A stretch of DNA of 64,000 bases from Taiwanofungus camphoratus (lineage: Eukaryota > Basidiomycota > Agaricomycetes > Polyporales > Taiwanofungaceae), in the NCBI GenBank assembly GCA_003999685.1, contig CP021230.1, positions 558,001-622,000 on the forward strand, in the 5' to 3' direction. The position numbers and the translations under genes are program-made. Positions 24,121 to 36,700 of the stretch are shown in pieces (the first letter of the stretch is position 1; each line of letters begins with the position of its first letter). The notes beneath the pieces are model-generated. The model had not been told where the DNA came from, searched no databases, and saw nothing but the letters and a program-made list of their open reading frames with translations.

Positions 24121-24193
24121 GCGCGAAGAATGTTGATGATTGTCCAGCGCTCGGCGGAAGCGATATCCCTTGCAGGAGTTGACTGGAGAGCCT

Positions 24194-27137
24194 ATGCAAC
24201 GCGCATTCGGAATCCTGACGGCGCTGGCCGCGGCGGCGACGGTGCTAGCGTGCCCTGGTGAAGAGCATGACCACGTTCACCAGAAGAGATCGTATCCCCA
24301 AGTACCTCTTACTCCACCTAGCAGCCCTTTGGAATGGAGTGATATAAATATTATTCATACGACAGGTATGTAGATCGTTTCTCCTACTAACAAGATTTGG
24401 TCTGCTGAAACATCGCAGACAGCCACGGATGGCTGCTCGGCCACCAGCACACGTCGTTCCCAGAGCCCAACTACAGGTTCAGTTTCCATTAGTGTTGTAA
24501 GATAGGAATCAGAATCTCTGACGGCTGCTGATACAGTGGCGATTTCGGTGATTTCGCGTCCTTCGTCACGCACATGAAGGAGATCGCTTTGGTACGTCTT
24601 GTCCCCCCACCTTCGATACACTTAGGGATGATGCTGATGCCGGCGACGTACAGGAGAAGGACGTCGATCTTCTGCTCGTTGATACAGGGGATGTGCATGA
24701 TGGTGATCTATGGGCGCTTCCTTAATCTCGTACTCGTTCTGACAAGCTACGAGTACAGGCACTGGTCTGTCGGATGGCTACCCTCCTGGTGGTGTGGACG
24801 CACATGATGTTTGTGCCCATGCACCTGTCAAGAGATACAATCACTGACCAGCGCATGCATGACAGAGCAATAAGTTCATATTGGATTTGCCGTACGACTT
24901 GTTAGCCATCGGCAAGTGCGTGGTCGTGGCGTGATTCGCATCGCAGCTCGCATTGACTTGCCGTGCGATAGTCACGAATTGTACGTGTATGCGGACACGT
25001 ATGACATGTACACGAACTTTGTGCCGCACTGGAACGGCCGCTACCTGTCCTCGAACGTGAACATCACAGTCTTCGACGAACACAACAACACCGTGAGCGT
25101 GCCTGTTGGAAGTAAGTGTTTTGTATGAACTAGATCACACGCTGTTGAACAGATTCCCCCGTCTTGCAGGCCGGTACGCGAAGTTCAAGACGCGAAAGTA
25201 AATCCATGGTCTGATACCTATAGCCTACCATTGGATCCTGACCGAAGTTACCAGGGGCCGTTCGGTTACCTCACTTGGTGTGATTTATGATTTCACTGGA
25301 AACGATGTCAACACCACTGTACAGAAGGTGGCAAACATGGTGGAGGAAGACTGGGTAGGTGCCGCGTGGTGCTCCGATCAGCTCAACTCCAGTTCACCAT
25401 CGTACTTGCAGTTTGCTGAGGCGATCGAGGAAGAACCCGATTTCTTCCTTCTAATCGGGTGCGTTTGCTTCGTGTAGTCTGTTTGAGTGCGGACTTACGC
25501 TATCTCAGACACATGCCCGTTCGCGAGGACAACTGGCCCACTGTGTACAATGCGGTACGCAAGGTTCACGCCAAGACACCCATCTTGATCCTCGGTGGTA
25601 AGTATGGCTTTTGGACTCCTTCCTGTGAGCAGCACGGTTGACAGGTTTCCCAACACGGATGGCAGGCCACACACACATCCGCGACTGTTGTACGTTCTCA
25701 TACACTCTGGGTGTCTAGAGCGGTACCTAAAGTATCTTGTAAGTGCAATTTGACGGCCGCTCTATGGCCCTTGAGAGTGGTCGGTACATGGAGACCGTCG
25801 GTTCGTCTCACTACTGTTTCACGCTGCACGTTTGCTTATTAGTCGTGACCATTAGGCTGGATGAGTGAGTACTTGTGTAACACAGTTATTTCAGTTTGGG
25901 ACTAATGAGCCATTTGCTTAGGTGCAAACCTCGACGTGTCCGAGGATAAGAACATCACGTTTTCTCGGCGTTACTTAGATGCGAATCGCGTCACTTATGA
26001 AGTGCGTTGTTTGTCTACCATAGAGCACCTTCAACAACTGGGAAGTCACACTCAATCCTTATTTTGATCCCCCCAGTACCATACTACCAAGAGTAATACG
26101 ACTTACGATACTACGGCAGGTCAGAACATCACGCAAGGGCTTCTGCAGCTCGCTGTGGACTTCGACTTGAGTTACTTCTATGGTACAGCTCCTCAAGATT
26201 ATACCCTGTCTCGGTGAGCTTTGGACTGGTCGTATTTTAGTTGTGGCCTTCATCACAATTGTTCAGAAATCCATACCCTTCTAATGGCTCCGTTCTGACA
26301 CTGTATGTGGCGGAGGTAGGCTCATAATGCAAAAATGAGCTCAGCACACCAGACTGAAGAAGTCTTTCGTAGGTAATGCCATATGCGCTCACGATCAACA
26401 ACTCGCGCATCTCGATTCCAAACATTATGATTGTGAACTCCGGCGAGCTGCGGTTCGACCTGTACGAGGGCCCGTTCACGAAGAACGACCAGTTGACTTC
26501 CGCGCCGTTTCTGGACTCGTTCCTGTACATCCCGAATGTCACTTTCAGCATCGCTAACAAGGTACTGCCGGCACTGAACAAAGCTGGTGCGGACGAAAAG
26601 CGGTCCGTGGAATTATGGGAGCGCGAGATGGAGCGGTATGCCAAGGGCGACGTGAGTAAGCGTTTCGACGCATGGCTCGAAGACATGTCTAGGAGGAGCG
26701 GAAGTCCGGAAAAGAGGGCCTCCTCTCAGAACCTGACCCTGGGCTACGTGACTAAGGATGTGCGTCTCTGGTCGATTATGAAACGCCCGTGTGTACGTTG
26801 ACAATAAGCGACAGTCTTGCCCCGGTGTCGGTGACGACACTCCTCACAAAGCCTTGGTGAGTGCCGCGCTCAATCTCCTCTCGATGAAGGTTATTGAGCA
26901 ATGTCGCGTGTATAGCCTTACTATTCCAGCCCGGACTTCATAGCGTCCAATGCGCCCAGTGTGTCTGACGACACCTCCATCGATCTTGTCTTCGTCAACT
27001 TCATTGAGAGTCAGCTGTTGAAAATCCTCAATGGATTGCAGAATGACAAGACTTACACGGACACCGACGTGTTCACGTACTCTCCTGTGCTGGCTAACGC
27101 GGTACTCGGCTTGTATGCCGAGAAGTACTGGAACTGA
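24194..27137 (+). CDS. Secreted or vacuolar metallophosphoesterase / 5'-nucleotidase-like protein
   Basis: The dinuclear-metal phosphoesterase fold is visible across about 14 short introns. A signal peptide (MQRAFGILTALAAAATVLAC) precedes the metal-binding motifs: IIHTTG|DSHGWLLGH (DxH), DVDLLLVDTGD|MHDGTG (GD), LLAIGN|HELY (GNHE, its Asn codon completed across an intron ending near 24972), FFLLIGHMPV and TPILILGGHTHIRD (GHTH). The C-terminal half resembles the 5'-nucleotidase C domain: VMPYALTINNSRIS, NIMIVNSGELRFDLYEGPFT and IPNVTFSIANKVLPALN. Several Asn-X-Ser/Thr sites fit a glycoprotein. The closest yeast analogue I recognise is YHR202W, a putative vacuolar AMP phosphatase. Ends at 27135-27137 after LGLYAEKYWN. 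The real substrate is not determinable here. Confidence 0.85.
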
Positions 27138-27587
27138 GGGTTCACGAGACGCATTGCAGAATCATGTATGGAGGGATATTAATGGGGAAAATTATCGTAT
27201 TTCCTCTTGTGGTTATATTTCTTGCCTTGGGATTTGACAATCCCTGTGATGTTTGCAACCTGCCGAAACCGGACCCTGGAGGCTCTTTTAAAGACATGAA
27301 AGATATCATCTTCCGTGAAAGTCGACGTACTTATCCGACTTGGAAATTCCATTTCCCGATACGAGTTCGAATGAATAATTTGGGTTGCCGGGCCGGTACT
27401 GTATTGACCGAGCAGACTTGAGTCTGGCAACCAAACAGCCTCCTTCCTCAGGATTAGCCATTAGATACATACTCCAAGTAGTCTTGCTTGACGATCAAAA
27501 TTAGACAAGGTGAAATGAAGACATCCCAAGCGGAAGATCTGCCGACTTGCGTCGTGTCGTCCTCCACGCTCATCAACACAATTTGAC

Positions 27588-28873
27588 ATGGCAGAAAGCC
27601 GCATCGACAGCGGACATACGGTTAGCTCGGACGCGCTGCTCGCATGCCTAATCCCTCTCGTGTTATTCTTCACCAGTTTCCAGCTGCTCGGAAGACCGTC
27701 ATTTACAGACTTGCGGACCCTCGTCGCTGATATCGTCTACGGCAAGCGCCCAGCCCCCCCGCAGTTTTCTGTGCAGCGAGCAATCCTATCATACAATCAA
27801 TATGCGCAACTTTCCCAGGTCGAGCTTGCATCAATGCGGTCTTCTTACGGTAAACTCGGGCGTGCCCACAAGCGCGTTGGCTATGAGCTGGGGTATCCCA
27901 AGAAGCTCGATCGCCTGCAGGAGGCCATCCAGACAAACGCGCATGTCACACAAAGCATCGCCAGACTTGCAGAGAATGAGCAACGGGCGAATGTACAGCG
28001 TCTGGGCACAACCGCCATGGGCGTGCATGGTGATCTAAGCAGGGTGCGAGAATCCTTGAGACACTTTGTCAGGGACTGGAGCGAGGAGGGCAAGGATGAA
28101 CGCGCGAAAATATTCGGCCCAATCATCGACATCCTCAAAGAAGTCGTGCCTGCACGGAGGGGAGCCATGAAGGTCCTCGTCCCCGGCTCTGGGCTCGGCA
28201 GACTTGCTTGGGAGATATCTGGCTTGGGTGAGCTCATTTCGCGCCGTATGTCTGTGGAATTAACTTGATGTTGTTGTCAGGGTTTCAAACAACTGCGAAC
28301 GAGCTCTCGCCCTATATGAACCTTGCATTCCGCTTTCTGCTCTCACCGGATACCACACAATACACTAACCAACACGTCCTGCAGCCCTACGCGAGCTGGT
28401 TCTCGCACCAGCGCACAAATGATGCATTGTTTCGCCGCTTAGCCTTTCCAGACGTCGTACCGCGTCTCGATGATGCTCACAAGCTGGACCTCTGGGATGG
28501 CGACTTTCTCTCGTTGCCTATTGCGGAGCGCTACGACTATATTGTTACACTTTTCTTCATCGACACGTCTCTGAATGTGATCGAGACGGTCGAACACATA
28601 CACACACTTTTGCAGCCTGGGGGTATGTGGATTAACCTGGGACCACTCCTGTGGACCGGCAGCGGCCAGGCGGCGCTGGAGCTAAGCTTGGAGGAGGTGC
28701 TGAGGCTGGTCGAGATGACCGGTTTCCGTCTTGAAGAGAACGGAGTGGGCGCCCGGACAAGAACAGTCGAGTGCGAGTACACTGCAGATAGCCAAGTCAT
28801 GATGAGATGGTTGTACCAAGCGGAGTTTTGGGTCGCTATCAAGGCCGACAGGCCAAACGGAGATGTCAGGTAG
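27588..28873 (+). CDS. CARNMT1: Carnosine N-methyltransferase-like (N2227 family)
   Basis: SAM-dependent methyltransferase of the N2227 family; animal members methylate carnosine, and the yeast homologue is YNL092W. Two exons: 27588-28227 and 28281-28873. The N-terminal half contains the family's conserved helical region (SYNQYAQLSQVELASMRSSY). The SAM-binding motif I is MKVLVPGSGLGRLAWEI, followed across the intron by GFQTTANELSPYMNLAFRFL. Later conserved blocks are LQPYASWFSHQRTNDALFRR, YDYIVTLFFIDTSLNVIETV and LLQPGGMWINLGPLLWTGSG. Length of about 410 residues is typical. The extreme N-terminus (SSDALLACLIPLVLFFTSFQ) is unusually hydrophobic and might act as a membrane anchor or a cryptic signal; its function is unknown. 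Confidence 0.9.
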
Positions 28874-28963
28874 GACATTGTCTACATGTTGCTCGTCGTT
28901 CTCCAGATCTACGTCAGTCTCCACGTAAAGTAAGTAAATAAGTTGCCAATTTAGTTCGACGAC

Positions 28964-29950
28964 ATGAAAGAAGCATTGAGTTCATTACAGATTGTGGCCA
29001 CGAGCCACGGGGCAACAAATGGACAAATTCGCCCAATGTGGCGCCTCCATCTACCTTCTCTAAGAGCATTCGAGCCACACTTTCAGCTAAGGATGGCCTC
29101 AGGTTTCCAAGCATGCTATGTCCCGTTGGTGGAAGATGATGACTTCGACAAGCAAATGGACGGCTTGCAGGGACCATCTGGCCTCCCTGCTACGAAGCCC
29201 CTCACTATCAGAATCCCCGCGCGCGCGATGATTAACATGCGCATCCCTTCCATTCCTGCCGACGAGGGCATCCTCGTTGACGAAGACATGATAGATGGTA
29301 TACCATCCGAAGATGGTCCCGGTGGGACTCTGACTGCTGGCCTGTCTACTTCTGCTCCCACAAAGTCTAGTCCGCGCAGGACGCCTGCACGCCGCGGGCG
29401 GCGCTCGTATTCTGGCGCTCTGGCTCAATCTCGCGCTGATCAGTCATACCCGGATGTCTTTCAGAGCATCAGCTGCTCCCCTGGGATCCGAGGATGGAGC
29501 TTTGAGGTGCGCCATATCACGCACGGGAGTGGCTTGATTGTATACAATCCTTGTACAGGAACTGCGCTTAGAGTGCTACAGGATAAGTTTGGTCGCAACG
29601 GGACAATTGCCGAGGCCGGTAGCAGCGGAAGACCCGCGATGGGCGATCATCCCGCCCATTTACACCCCCTTCGTTCAACACCCGCCAGAAATGACCGCCG
29701 AACGCCAAGGACCGGTTTCAGGTGAGCAGTATGCGGGGAGCGTCGACGTGATCATGTCGCAAGAGGTATGTCAACATTCTTGGGTGGCATTGGTGCTCAC
29801 TCCGATCCACTCATGTTTGGTCACCATCGGCAGCCTACTCTCGCATGTGCGTTCACATTCAGTGCATGACCTTCTTTTGGTTCAGACCTGGTTATGGAAA
29901 TGTGCAACGACTACAGTTAGAAAGATTCATGATCTATGTATCCTTTGGAT
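28964..29950 (+). CDS. Hypothetical protein, multi-exon, unrecognised
   Basis: An open frame of ~250 codons begins MKEALSSLQIVATSHGATNG at 28964. It includes an acidic segment (PLVEDDDFDKQMDGLQGPSG), IRIPARAMINMRIPSIPADE and a basic Ser/Pro patch (SSPRRTPARRGRRSYSG). Around 29500-29600 the better frame probably changes through an intron ending in CTACAG near 29580. It then reads QLPRPVAAEDPRWAIIPPIY and QHPPEMTAERQGPVSGEQYA, and after a second intron (29766-29885) RPGYGNVQRLQLERFMIYVS. I do not recognise a domain. The length of the open frame and the consistent splice phases argue that it is coding; the start is not certain and the frame assignment is tentative. Confidence 0.45.
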
Positions 29951-29999
29951 GTTGGTGAAATTGTATATAGAAAGGTTAGCAGCACAGTAGGAAATCGTT

Positions 30000-30588
30000 A
30001 TAAACTACATTCATGGTACTATGGTTGGGATTCCGAGTTGAAAATAACATCAAACAAGTCTCCCATCTTCATACATACGAAAGGGTAATATGAAGCTTGG
30101 GTTGCGAGAGTCAAACTTGACCTCCTGACTTTTGATGGGTTCATGACCTTAGGCTATCAGGAAAACCTCACTTGCACAAAGTGGGCCCAATTTTGACGGC
30201 ACCGAGAAGAATTATGACACAGATATAAGATGCTTACTTTCATTCTGCAGATACCTCGGAGTCTGTAACAGTGCAAGCAATGTGGCCTTTTGGCTCAGCA
30301 ACTAACACACTAACAATATATATGCTCAATGACGGTTCAGCTTCACTTGGCTCATTGTATATACAGTATCCTAGAGCACTCTAGGTTGTCCTAAGCAAAG
30401 GTGTTTTTTCTGAATCTGACTGCAACATGTATCTCAATGGAAACTCAGTTGGCAACCCAAAATCAAAAATTACATTCCCACTAATTTATACACACTGTGA
30501 GACGTCGATTGTGCGCGCGATCTAACCTGCACCAGACTGATATATATCAGCGTCAAATTGTTCAAAATAGAAACTGGCGAAACAGTTA
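30000..30588. other. Non-coding stretch before tRNA-Gln
   Basis: AT-rich sequence of about 590 bp without any recognisable coding segment, tRNA or repeat apart from the tRNA gene that follows. The far end supplies the 3' flank of the minus-strand tRNA. Confidence 0.5.
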
Positions 30589-30681
30589 AGGCATTACCAG
30601 GGTTCGAACCTGGGTTTCGGGAAGATTAGCTACTTAGAACCGTATCAAAATCCCGAGTGATGACCACTACACTATAATGCC
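30589..30681 (-). tRNA. tRNA-Gln(UUG) with a 21-nt intron
   Basis: On the minus strand a full cloverleaf can be drawn. The acceptor stem pairs GGCATTA with TAATGCC, the D arm is GTGTAGTGGTCATCAC, and the anticodon stem pairs CGGGA with TCCCG. The T arm pairs CCAGG with CCTGG around a TTCGAAC loop. The anticodon loop reads TTTTGA before a 21-nt insertion starting one base after the anticodon, the normal eukaryotic intron site. That places TTG at positions 34-36, so the tRNA decodes CAA (Gln). The mature length would be 72 nt before CCA addition. Confidence 0.93.
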
Positions 30682-30733
30682 GTGACGCATTTTCTTCAGT
30701 TAATTTACTTGACCCGTCTACTATCGACGTTGT

Positions 30734-31314
30734 ATGACATCGCAGTCTCGTATGGCAGCCAAATTCATGTCTCGCTTCAAGTTAGTATTCTTTTCCCCGG
30801 TACCCTCCACACAATTGATTCTGCGGCATCTCTTTGAACAATTCCCACATCACATTGGGCGCATAGGTGCATACGGCGGGTGTGCATTCGTCAGTCGGGG
30901 CACTGGTTGGTCTCGAATGTCTATCCGAGTGTTTTGTTGTGGATTGAAATGCACCTGTTTCTCGCTACACTCGCTTTGTAACGCTGGCTCGCCTCTCGCT
31001 ATCTAGGCCAGTTTGTTCCGCTCACAGGCGCGAAACCTACGATAGGGAAGGTCGGCATGCATGAGCACGTCGAGGAGGATCGGGTGGAGGTGGTTGTACA
31101 GTCAGATGCGCTCACCGACGCCGGCAGTACCAGCGAACACGTCGAGATGTCACGCGTCGTGGAAGAGCTCAAGAGGGTGCGTGTACTTAGCGGTTCTAAG
31201 AAGGGAACGCGAACTTGTATGTGTACTGATCAGGCGACCGATGCATTGCCTTCACGGTAGGTCCATCCTTATGAGGAGGTTGCGTACGATGTCTATCGAC
31301 TGGAGGACTACTGA
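30734..31314 (+). CDS. NIF3/YqfO-like small protein
   Basis: Three exons in phase: 30734-30905, 31007-31176 and 31261-31314, giving about 131 residues. The fold is that of the CutA-like domain inserted in bacterial YqfO/NIF3 proteins: FKLVFFSPVPSTQLILRHLF, then HIGRIGAYGGCAFVSRGTG, GQFVPLTGAKPTIGKVGMHE, VEEDRVEVVVQSDAL and the characteristic ending VHPYEEVAYDVYRLEDY. Stand-alone versions occur in many fungi and bacteria. The molecular role is not established; NIF3-family proteins bind metals. In-frame ATGs at codons 7 and 12 could be the true start, since the domain begins at FKLVFF. Confidence 0.85.
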
Positions 31315-31990
31315 TTTCCGAGGCGAGTTGTACCGTGTATTGCCTGGATAGATTCCCGTCCCTCTACCAGCGTCGACACGCCGCGATGAGCGAGATCAGC
31401 GAATGGGTTGTTTATCGGACCCCCTCAATTATTATGTTACACGCTCTGTATCCGATACATTACAAGCATGCTGTTTGCAGTTTCACAAACCAATCACGCC
31501 TTGGGGATCTCGAGCGTCGTTTTATGTGCTTTGGCCGTCGACCGTATCATAATGCAACCGCGAGCGGCACTTCAGTGCTATCGAGGGTCTCATTGCGACA
31601 ACCGTGGTTGGCATTGGTCATCCCATCGTCCACGAAATTTCCACGAAATGCTCGACAATGGTCGATGCTCTGCATTTCCATCTTGTTCCGTCCCGGTACG
31701 ACCTAATGTACCGGAACGATGAGAGTAAAGTTCGGGGTTGCTGAGAAGTTCCGGTGTCGTCGCGTGAAACCCAAGGGCGGCTAGATATCCAATACGGGCG
31801 CGACGATCCTATCGGATCCCGCCTCTGCATCGGAGTCTCTAGGACGCCCATTGTATCTCCACCATCAATGGCAGCTTCAAGGTTGTCGCACGCGTCTTCG
31901 GCAGCTGTAAAATCCGCTGCAAATCCCTTTCGTCCTCTGTCACGACGTATAAGGGTCGAGCGGTGAGGGATAGAGTTATTCTACAACAGA
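31315..31990. other. Unassigned sequence with short open frames
   Basis: Short open frames on both strands contain some hydrophobic stretches (for example ALGISSVVLCALAVDRIIM near 31500-31550 on the plus strand). None can be linked by convincing splice sites and I recognise no domain. It may be intergenic or a degenerate gene. Confidence 0.35.
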
Positions 31991-32441
31991 GATAATACAT
32001 GCCTACATTACAGAATAGTACAAATCACATAACTGCCAGAACAATCTAAACGGGTGCATGCTGAGCGAGAGGTGCGTCATGATGGAGGGTGGGGACCAAT
32101 GCGCGGGGAGTAAGAAACCGAATAAGGATATCGATGGACGTCGATGGGTAACATGAGATTGCATAGCCTGTGGGTGATGCGCGACCTTGACATCAAGCAT
32201 CCCGTCGTGAGCTGCGGATGCAAATGATGGGGTCCAAGGCGTCTGTGATTCTAACGAGGTCAGCAGATGGCACAATGAACACAAACTACCATAAAGTTGA
32301 GAACGCCACTTACCATTCATCATTGTGATGACCGCCTCAACCAGTGGCATACAGGCGCCAACGGCTCACGGCAAACCTGTGCGTAACGACCCGACGAAGG
32401 GGAGCAGCGGGAAGCGCAGGCGCCGTCAGCAAGAATACGGC

Positions 32442-32630
32442 CTAGACAAGTTCGACGATACAGACGTACGCATCGATGAACCACATAGATGAGCCTTTGA
32501 ACCGGATTGCGGCAATGGTGGACGCAATCGCAGCAGCAGTAAATACGATGCCAAGCAGTATCAAATACTCTCTGCGTGAAGAGGGGGATTCGAATGAGGG
32601 GTGCTCGTAAACGTCGAATGCGCGAGTCAT
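32442..32630 (-). CDS. Possible small membrane protein exon
   Basis: ATG at 32630 opens MTRAFDVYEHPSFESPSSRR followed by a clear membrane helix (EYLILLGIVFTAAAIASTIA) and a second hydrophobic stretch (MWFIDAYVCIVELV) that runs into a stop. Beyond the stop the same frame continues with hydrophobic residues (AVFLLTAPALPAAP). A splice or a longer product is therefore likely, but no normal-length intron fits. I do not recognise a family. Low-confidence call based on helix character and an ATG in good context. Confidence 0.35.
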   Translation of the reverse strand: MTRAFDVYEHPSFESPSSRREYLILLGIVFTAAAIASTIAAIRFKGSSMWFIDAYVCIVELV

Positions 32631-32639
32631 GTTGAAATT

Positions 32640-33732
32640 AGGATCGAGAGGGGTGAGTACGCAGAGAGGGGTTGCAATTTACTGCTGCCAGTAATACCAG
32701 CCCAGTCGAAGACGTGGCTCAGTGAGGATATGTTATAAAGTGAAGATCGCTGAACAGAATCAGATAAACGGCTCGACGCTCATTCACAGCCCAGCTCAGA
32801 ACGGTCGGAACTGGGGATGAAAACGGATGCTGATGCTTTATATGCTGCTGCGAAACACACAGACGCCTGGGTATTGTGTGTCGAATCGCTCTAGTATGGA
32901 ACGTGATTGTCTGGGTAGAACGAACGTATCTGGCACGGAACATTATTCTGCCGCAAGACCCAAAGCATCAGAACGCCCATTTCCATGTTTTCGTCTCAAA
33001 ACTAACTCAAGTTTCTACATTTCCAAGCCCAACATGGGGAGTTACTAGGAAAAATAGGCAGAGGGGTCCAGATTTATTGTAGGACGATCTAGATAGCAGT
33101 TAAAGGTCTTTGAGGTCCGTACAATCCTCGCTATCTAATCAGGCAGGCGATGATGACCATTGACAGTGACAGAATACATCCGGAACAAACATTTGATCTC
33201 GCCTCACGTTCTGTCAAAACCTCGTTGCGTAAGCGCTAGAGCGCGAATCAAAAGTTGGGCCATGTACACTGCGTCTTTGTAGCAGGCGAATTTCGGAGTG
33301 TAGTGTCGGGGCAGACTCAAATCCGATGCTGTTCGAGATGGACTTATTAGATTTCACTCAGGTGAAAAACCGCCTCCGGATACCGTCATCGTGTGGGGAA
33401 ACAGAGCTGAAACCAATCCGTGTAGAGTTGCTGCCATTTAAAGCATGCTGAGAAGTTATGTACAGTGATCAGCGATACAGGATGATAGTCTGCAGAAGGA
33501 CATGTATGCAAAAGAGTCAAACACAGAGGTAACACATAAAAGAAGGGAGGACCCGAGTTAGGAAACAAAAACCCATAAATAGATCCAAAAACATATCACA
33601 GCGCAACACGTCGTGGAGATCGTTTTCTCAACACACCACCGGTACAGTACAAGTACAAGTGTCCGATACCGAGCAAAGAAGTAGCAATTTTTGCAGGTCA
33701 TGCGAAGAGCGAAAGATAGCAGAAATGACACG
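32640..33732. other. Intergenic sequence downstream of the F-BAR gene
   Basis: About 1.1 kb with only short open frames and no recognised motif on either strand. It contains the 3' flank of the F-BAR/SH3 gene and possibly a promoter for the small membrane-protein exon at 32.6 kb. No repeat or RNA gene seen. Confidence 0.45.
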
Positions 33733-36700
33733 TTAGAAGAGGCAGACGAAATTGCTGGGGAAGACGTGTCGCCCAGGCTGTCTCCGCGCCTCGTCCAGAA
33801 GTTCTCCCGACCACCAGCCATCCTCAGGGGTAGCCGTTACCGCAATTATATCCCCCGCCTGAAAATCGAACTCTTCGTCGATCGTAGCTTGATAATCATA
33901 GAGTGCCTTGACTGCACACGAGAGAAATGAAGTCACAAACAGTCCAACCTGATCGAAAAGTCAAACACATACCGTAGAACAAGACACCCCGCCCATCTTC
34001 TGTATATTGCCCTGTCGGCGGGGGTTGTTGTTGCTGAACCGGTGGTTGCGGCGACGGGGCCCGCTGCTGCGGCTGTTGAGAAGGGACCAATGCTCCGCCA
34101 GCACCATAGTATCCGTTAATCGATGCGCCCCTCTGGAGATTTGACACAACACCACCGGCGTATCCATGCGGCTGCGGCTGGTAGACTTGAGTCGGCTGTG
34201 GCGGGTACTGCTGAGGCGGCGGAGCATAATGCGAGGGCGGAGGAGCATTGTACATCGCCGGCGGGGGCGGAGGCTGCTGCGTCGGGGGCGGGGCAGGATA
34301 CTGCTGCCCGTACATCGAAGCGGCATTGCGTGCAGGCGGCGCACCATACGACGCGGGTGGCTGCCCTTGCGGAGGCATCGCCTGCTGCGGGGCGTGGCCG
34401 TTCGGGCCCATGTAGCTCGGTCGACGTTGTACTGACTGTTGTTGTTGGTTCTGCGGGGGAGGCTGGTTGTATTGAGACTGCTGCTGCCGGCTAGCGTACA
34501 TATCAGCCATGGAGTCCACAGCAACCCGCCCACTGGGGTCGAGTGCAATTCCAACACTATTCGGGCTCGTCGGGCGCTGATGATGGCCAGGAGGTTGCGG
34601 TACTGATATCGAGTTCTGGCGGACATTACTCGGAGACACGCTGTGCCCTTGTCCTTGACCGGCGCCGTTCATCGATGGTGGTGGTACCCTGCTACTATAG
34701 CTATTCCTGTGCGAGACTTGGTTTGCTCCTGCAGGCTGTGCTGCAGGACTGGCACTTCGCGAAAGTGGGACAAACGGTTGTGGACTAGTGCTCCGTCCCT
34801 GTGCGCCAATGCCAGCGTGCCCGCCTACGCTTACCGGCCGCTGCATCTGGCTCTGGCTCGGGGAGGGAGCGGGGACTCCAACAGTGCTTCCCGCTCGGCT
34901 GTTCGGCCTGCTGATCGACTTGCGCTCTCCTGGAAATGACTGCCCATAGTCTGCAAGGACTTCCTGCACTGGCAGGTTGGCACCAGGACCTGCATTACTC
35001 TGCGAGGGTGGAAGCATGTGAGCTGGATAGGGAGGGTTGGGCGACGCCGAGCGCGACGGTGGAGCCTGCATGGGATACGCGCCGACGACAAGCTCGGCGG
35101 AGTTGCGGTAGTCACGCGACGAACGGCGTGCGTCGTTTCTGCTGTTCCCAGACACTCCTGGTGGGGGAGACAGCTTGTTAGCGGGATCTCTCTTGACGGG
35201 TGACGTACTGGGCGGCGGTTGCTGTTGTACAGGAGCTTGCTGTGATTGCTGTGTTTTCCACTGTCCGCTCCGTCGCACACTTCCTCCGCGCTGCGATGCC
35301 GCATGCTGTAATTGCACCATCTGCCGCGCAAGTGGGTCATCTTCCTGTCCCACCTTGACAGGGCTTACCACAGGGCCTGCATTGTGCGATTGCAAAGGAC
35401 CAGAACGCGCCTGCGGATCCCTGGACAGATCTACTCTATACGCAGCATCTCCTATTTTGAGCATCGTCTCCGCTGTCGGATCGATGGGATCTGCCTGTGG
35501 ATCCGCTGGGCGAGCATATAGGTTGACGGGCTGCTGCGGACGAGAACCAGTGGAAGATGCGGGGGTAGCAGTGTGTCCGTTGGGAGGCGCTACGTTCGCA
35601 GGTACTGGCGGACCATGCGCACCCCGAGTGCTTGCTTGACTTCTGGTTTGGGTACGGTCCAATTGCGGATCTGTTGCAACGTCCGCCCTCCTTCCGCCAC
35701 CCATTCCAACACCAGCGATATTCGTCGCTGTCTCGGGCTCCTCTTCCTGTTGCTGAGACTCTGGCGGAATCTGTCTCGCTCGATACGACGAACGACTGAA
35801 ATTCGCCGGGTGCGTAGAGGGGCGTTGCGACGAGGGTGGAACAGCGTCCGGATTACCGTAGTAGTTGACGAAAGCGGGCGGGTCGGGAATTGCACTGCCC
35901 GTTCCGTAATCACGCACAAAATTCTCCATGTCTCTTTCGGGCTCAAGTTGCTCAAGCGCAAGGCGCAGCTTTTCGCAGGACTGTAAGTGGATAAGAGCGT
36001 CTGTTAAGGTTGGGAGGGGAGCGACCGACGTGAACGCGTACCTCGTCATCAGCGACGCATACCGTTGACACCGCGTTCGCGTACGCCCACATGTTGTCCT
36101 TCATGAACTCCACACGCTCCTCCTCCAGGTCCTGGCAGCTGTCGCAGAAAGCCTTCCAATCGACCTCCCACTTCTGCACCGTGTCCTGCAGCGCACGCGC
36201 AAAGTTCGCAAAGTCGCGCTCGTTCGCCTGCACAGTCTGTTGCGCACGCTCCAGCCGCAGGTTCATCTTCTCCAGCTCTTTTCCCTGCATGAGCGTGCTC
36301 TGCGCCGTAAACGAGTTGATCTTCAGGCAGTCCGCCTCGTACTTCTCCCGCGCCTTGTTCACGTACGATTCCTGCGTCTGCTTCGTCTTGAACTCTTTCT
36401 CGATCGCCCCTTGGAACATTTTCTTGTGATGTTGCTGCTTGTTCAAAAAGGCAGCCGTCTGCCCCTCCAGGTCGTTCTTGATCTGCTGAGCCACTAGCAA
36501 GTGAAATCCAGCCTGTTTTTCTGTCTCCTGCTTCATAGTATCCAGCGATGCGCGCAGCTCGCTGGGAGTATATTCAGCACGATAGTATCAAAGCAATGTT
36601 CTGCTGGCGCGTACCCTATCTCATCCCTGCCAAGCGAAAACTTGGCCAGACTCGCTAACCGCTTTGCATACTGCTCTTCAATCAGAGCTCTGCAAATCTT

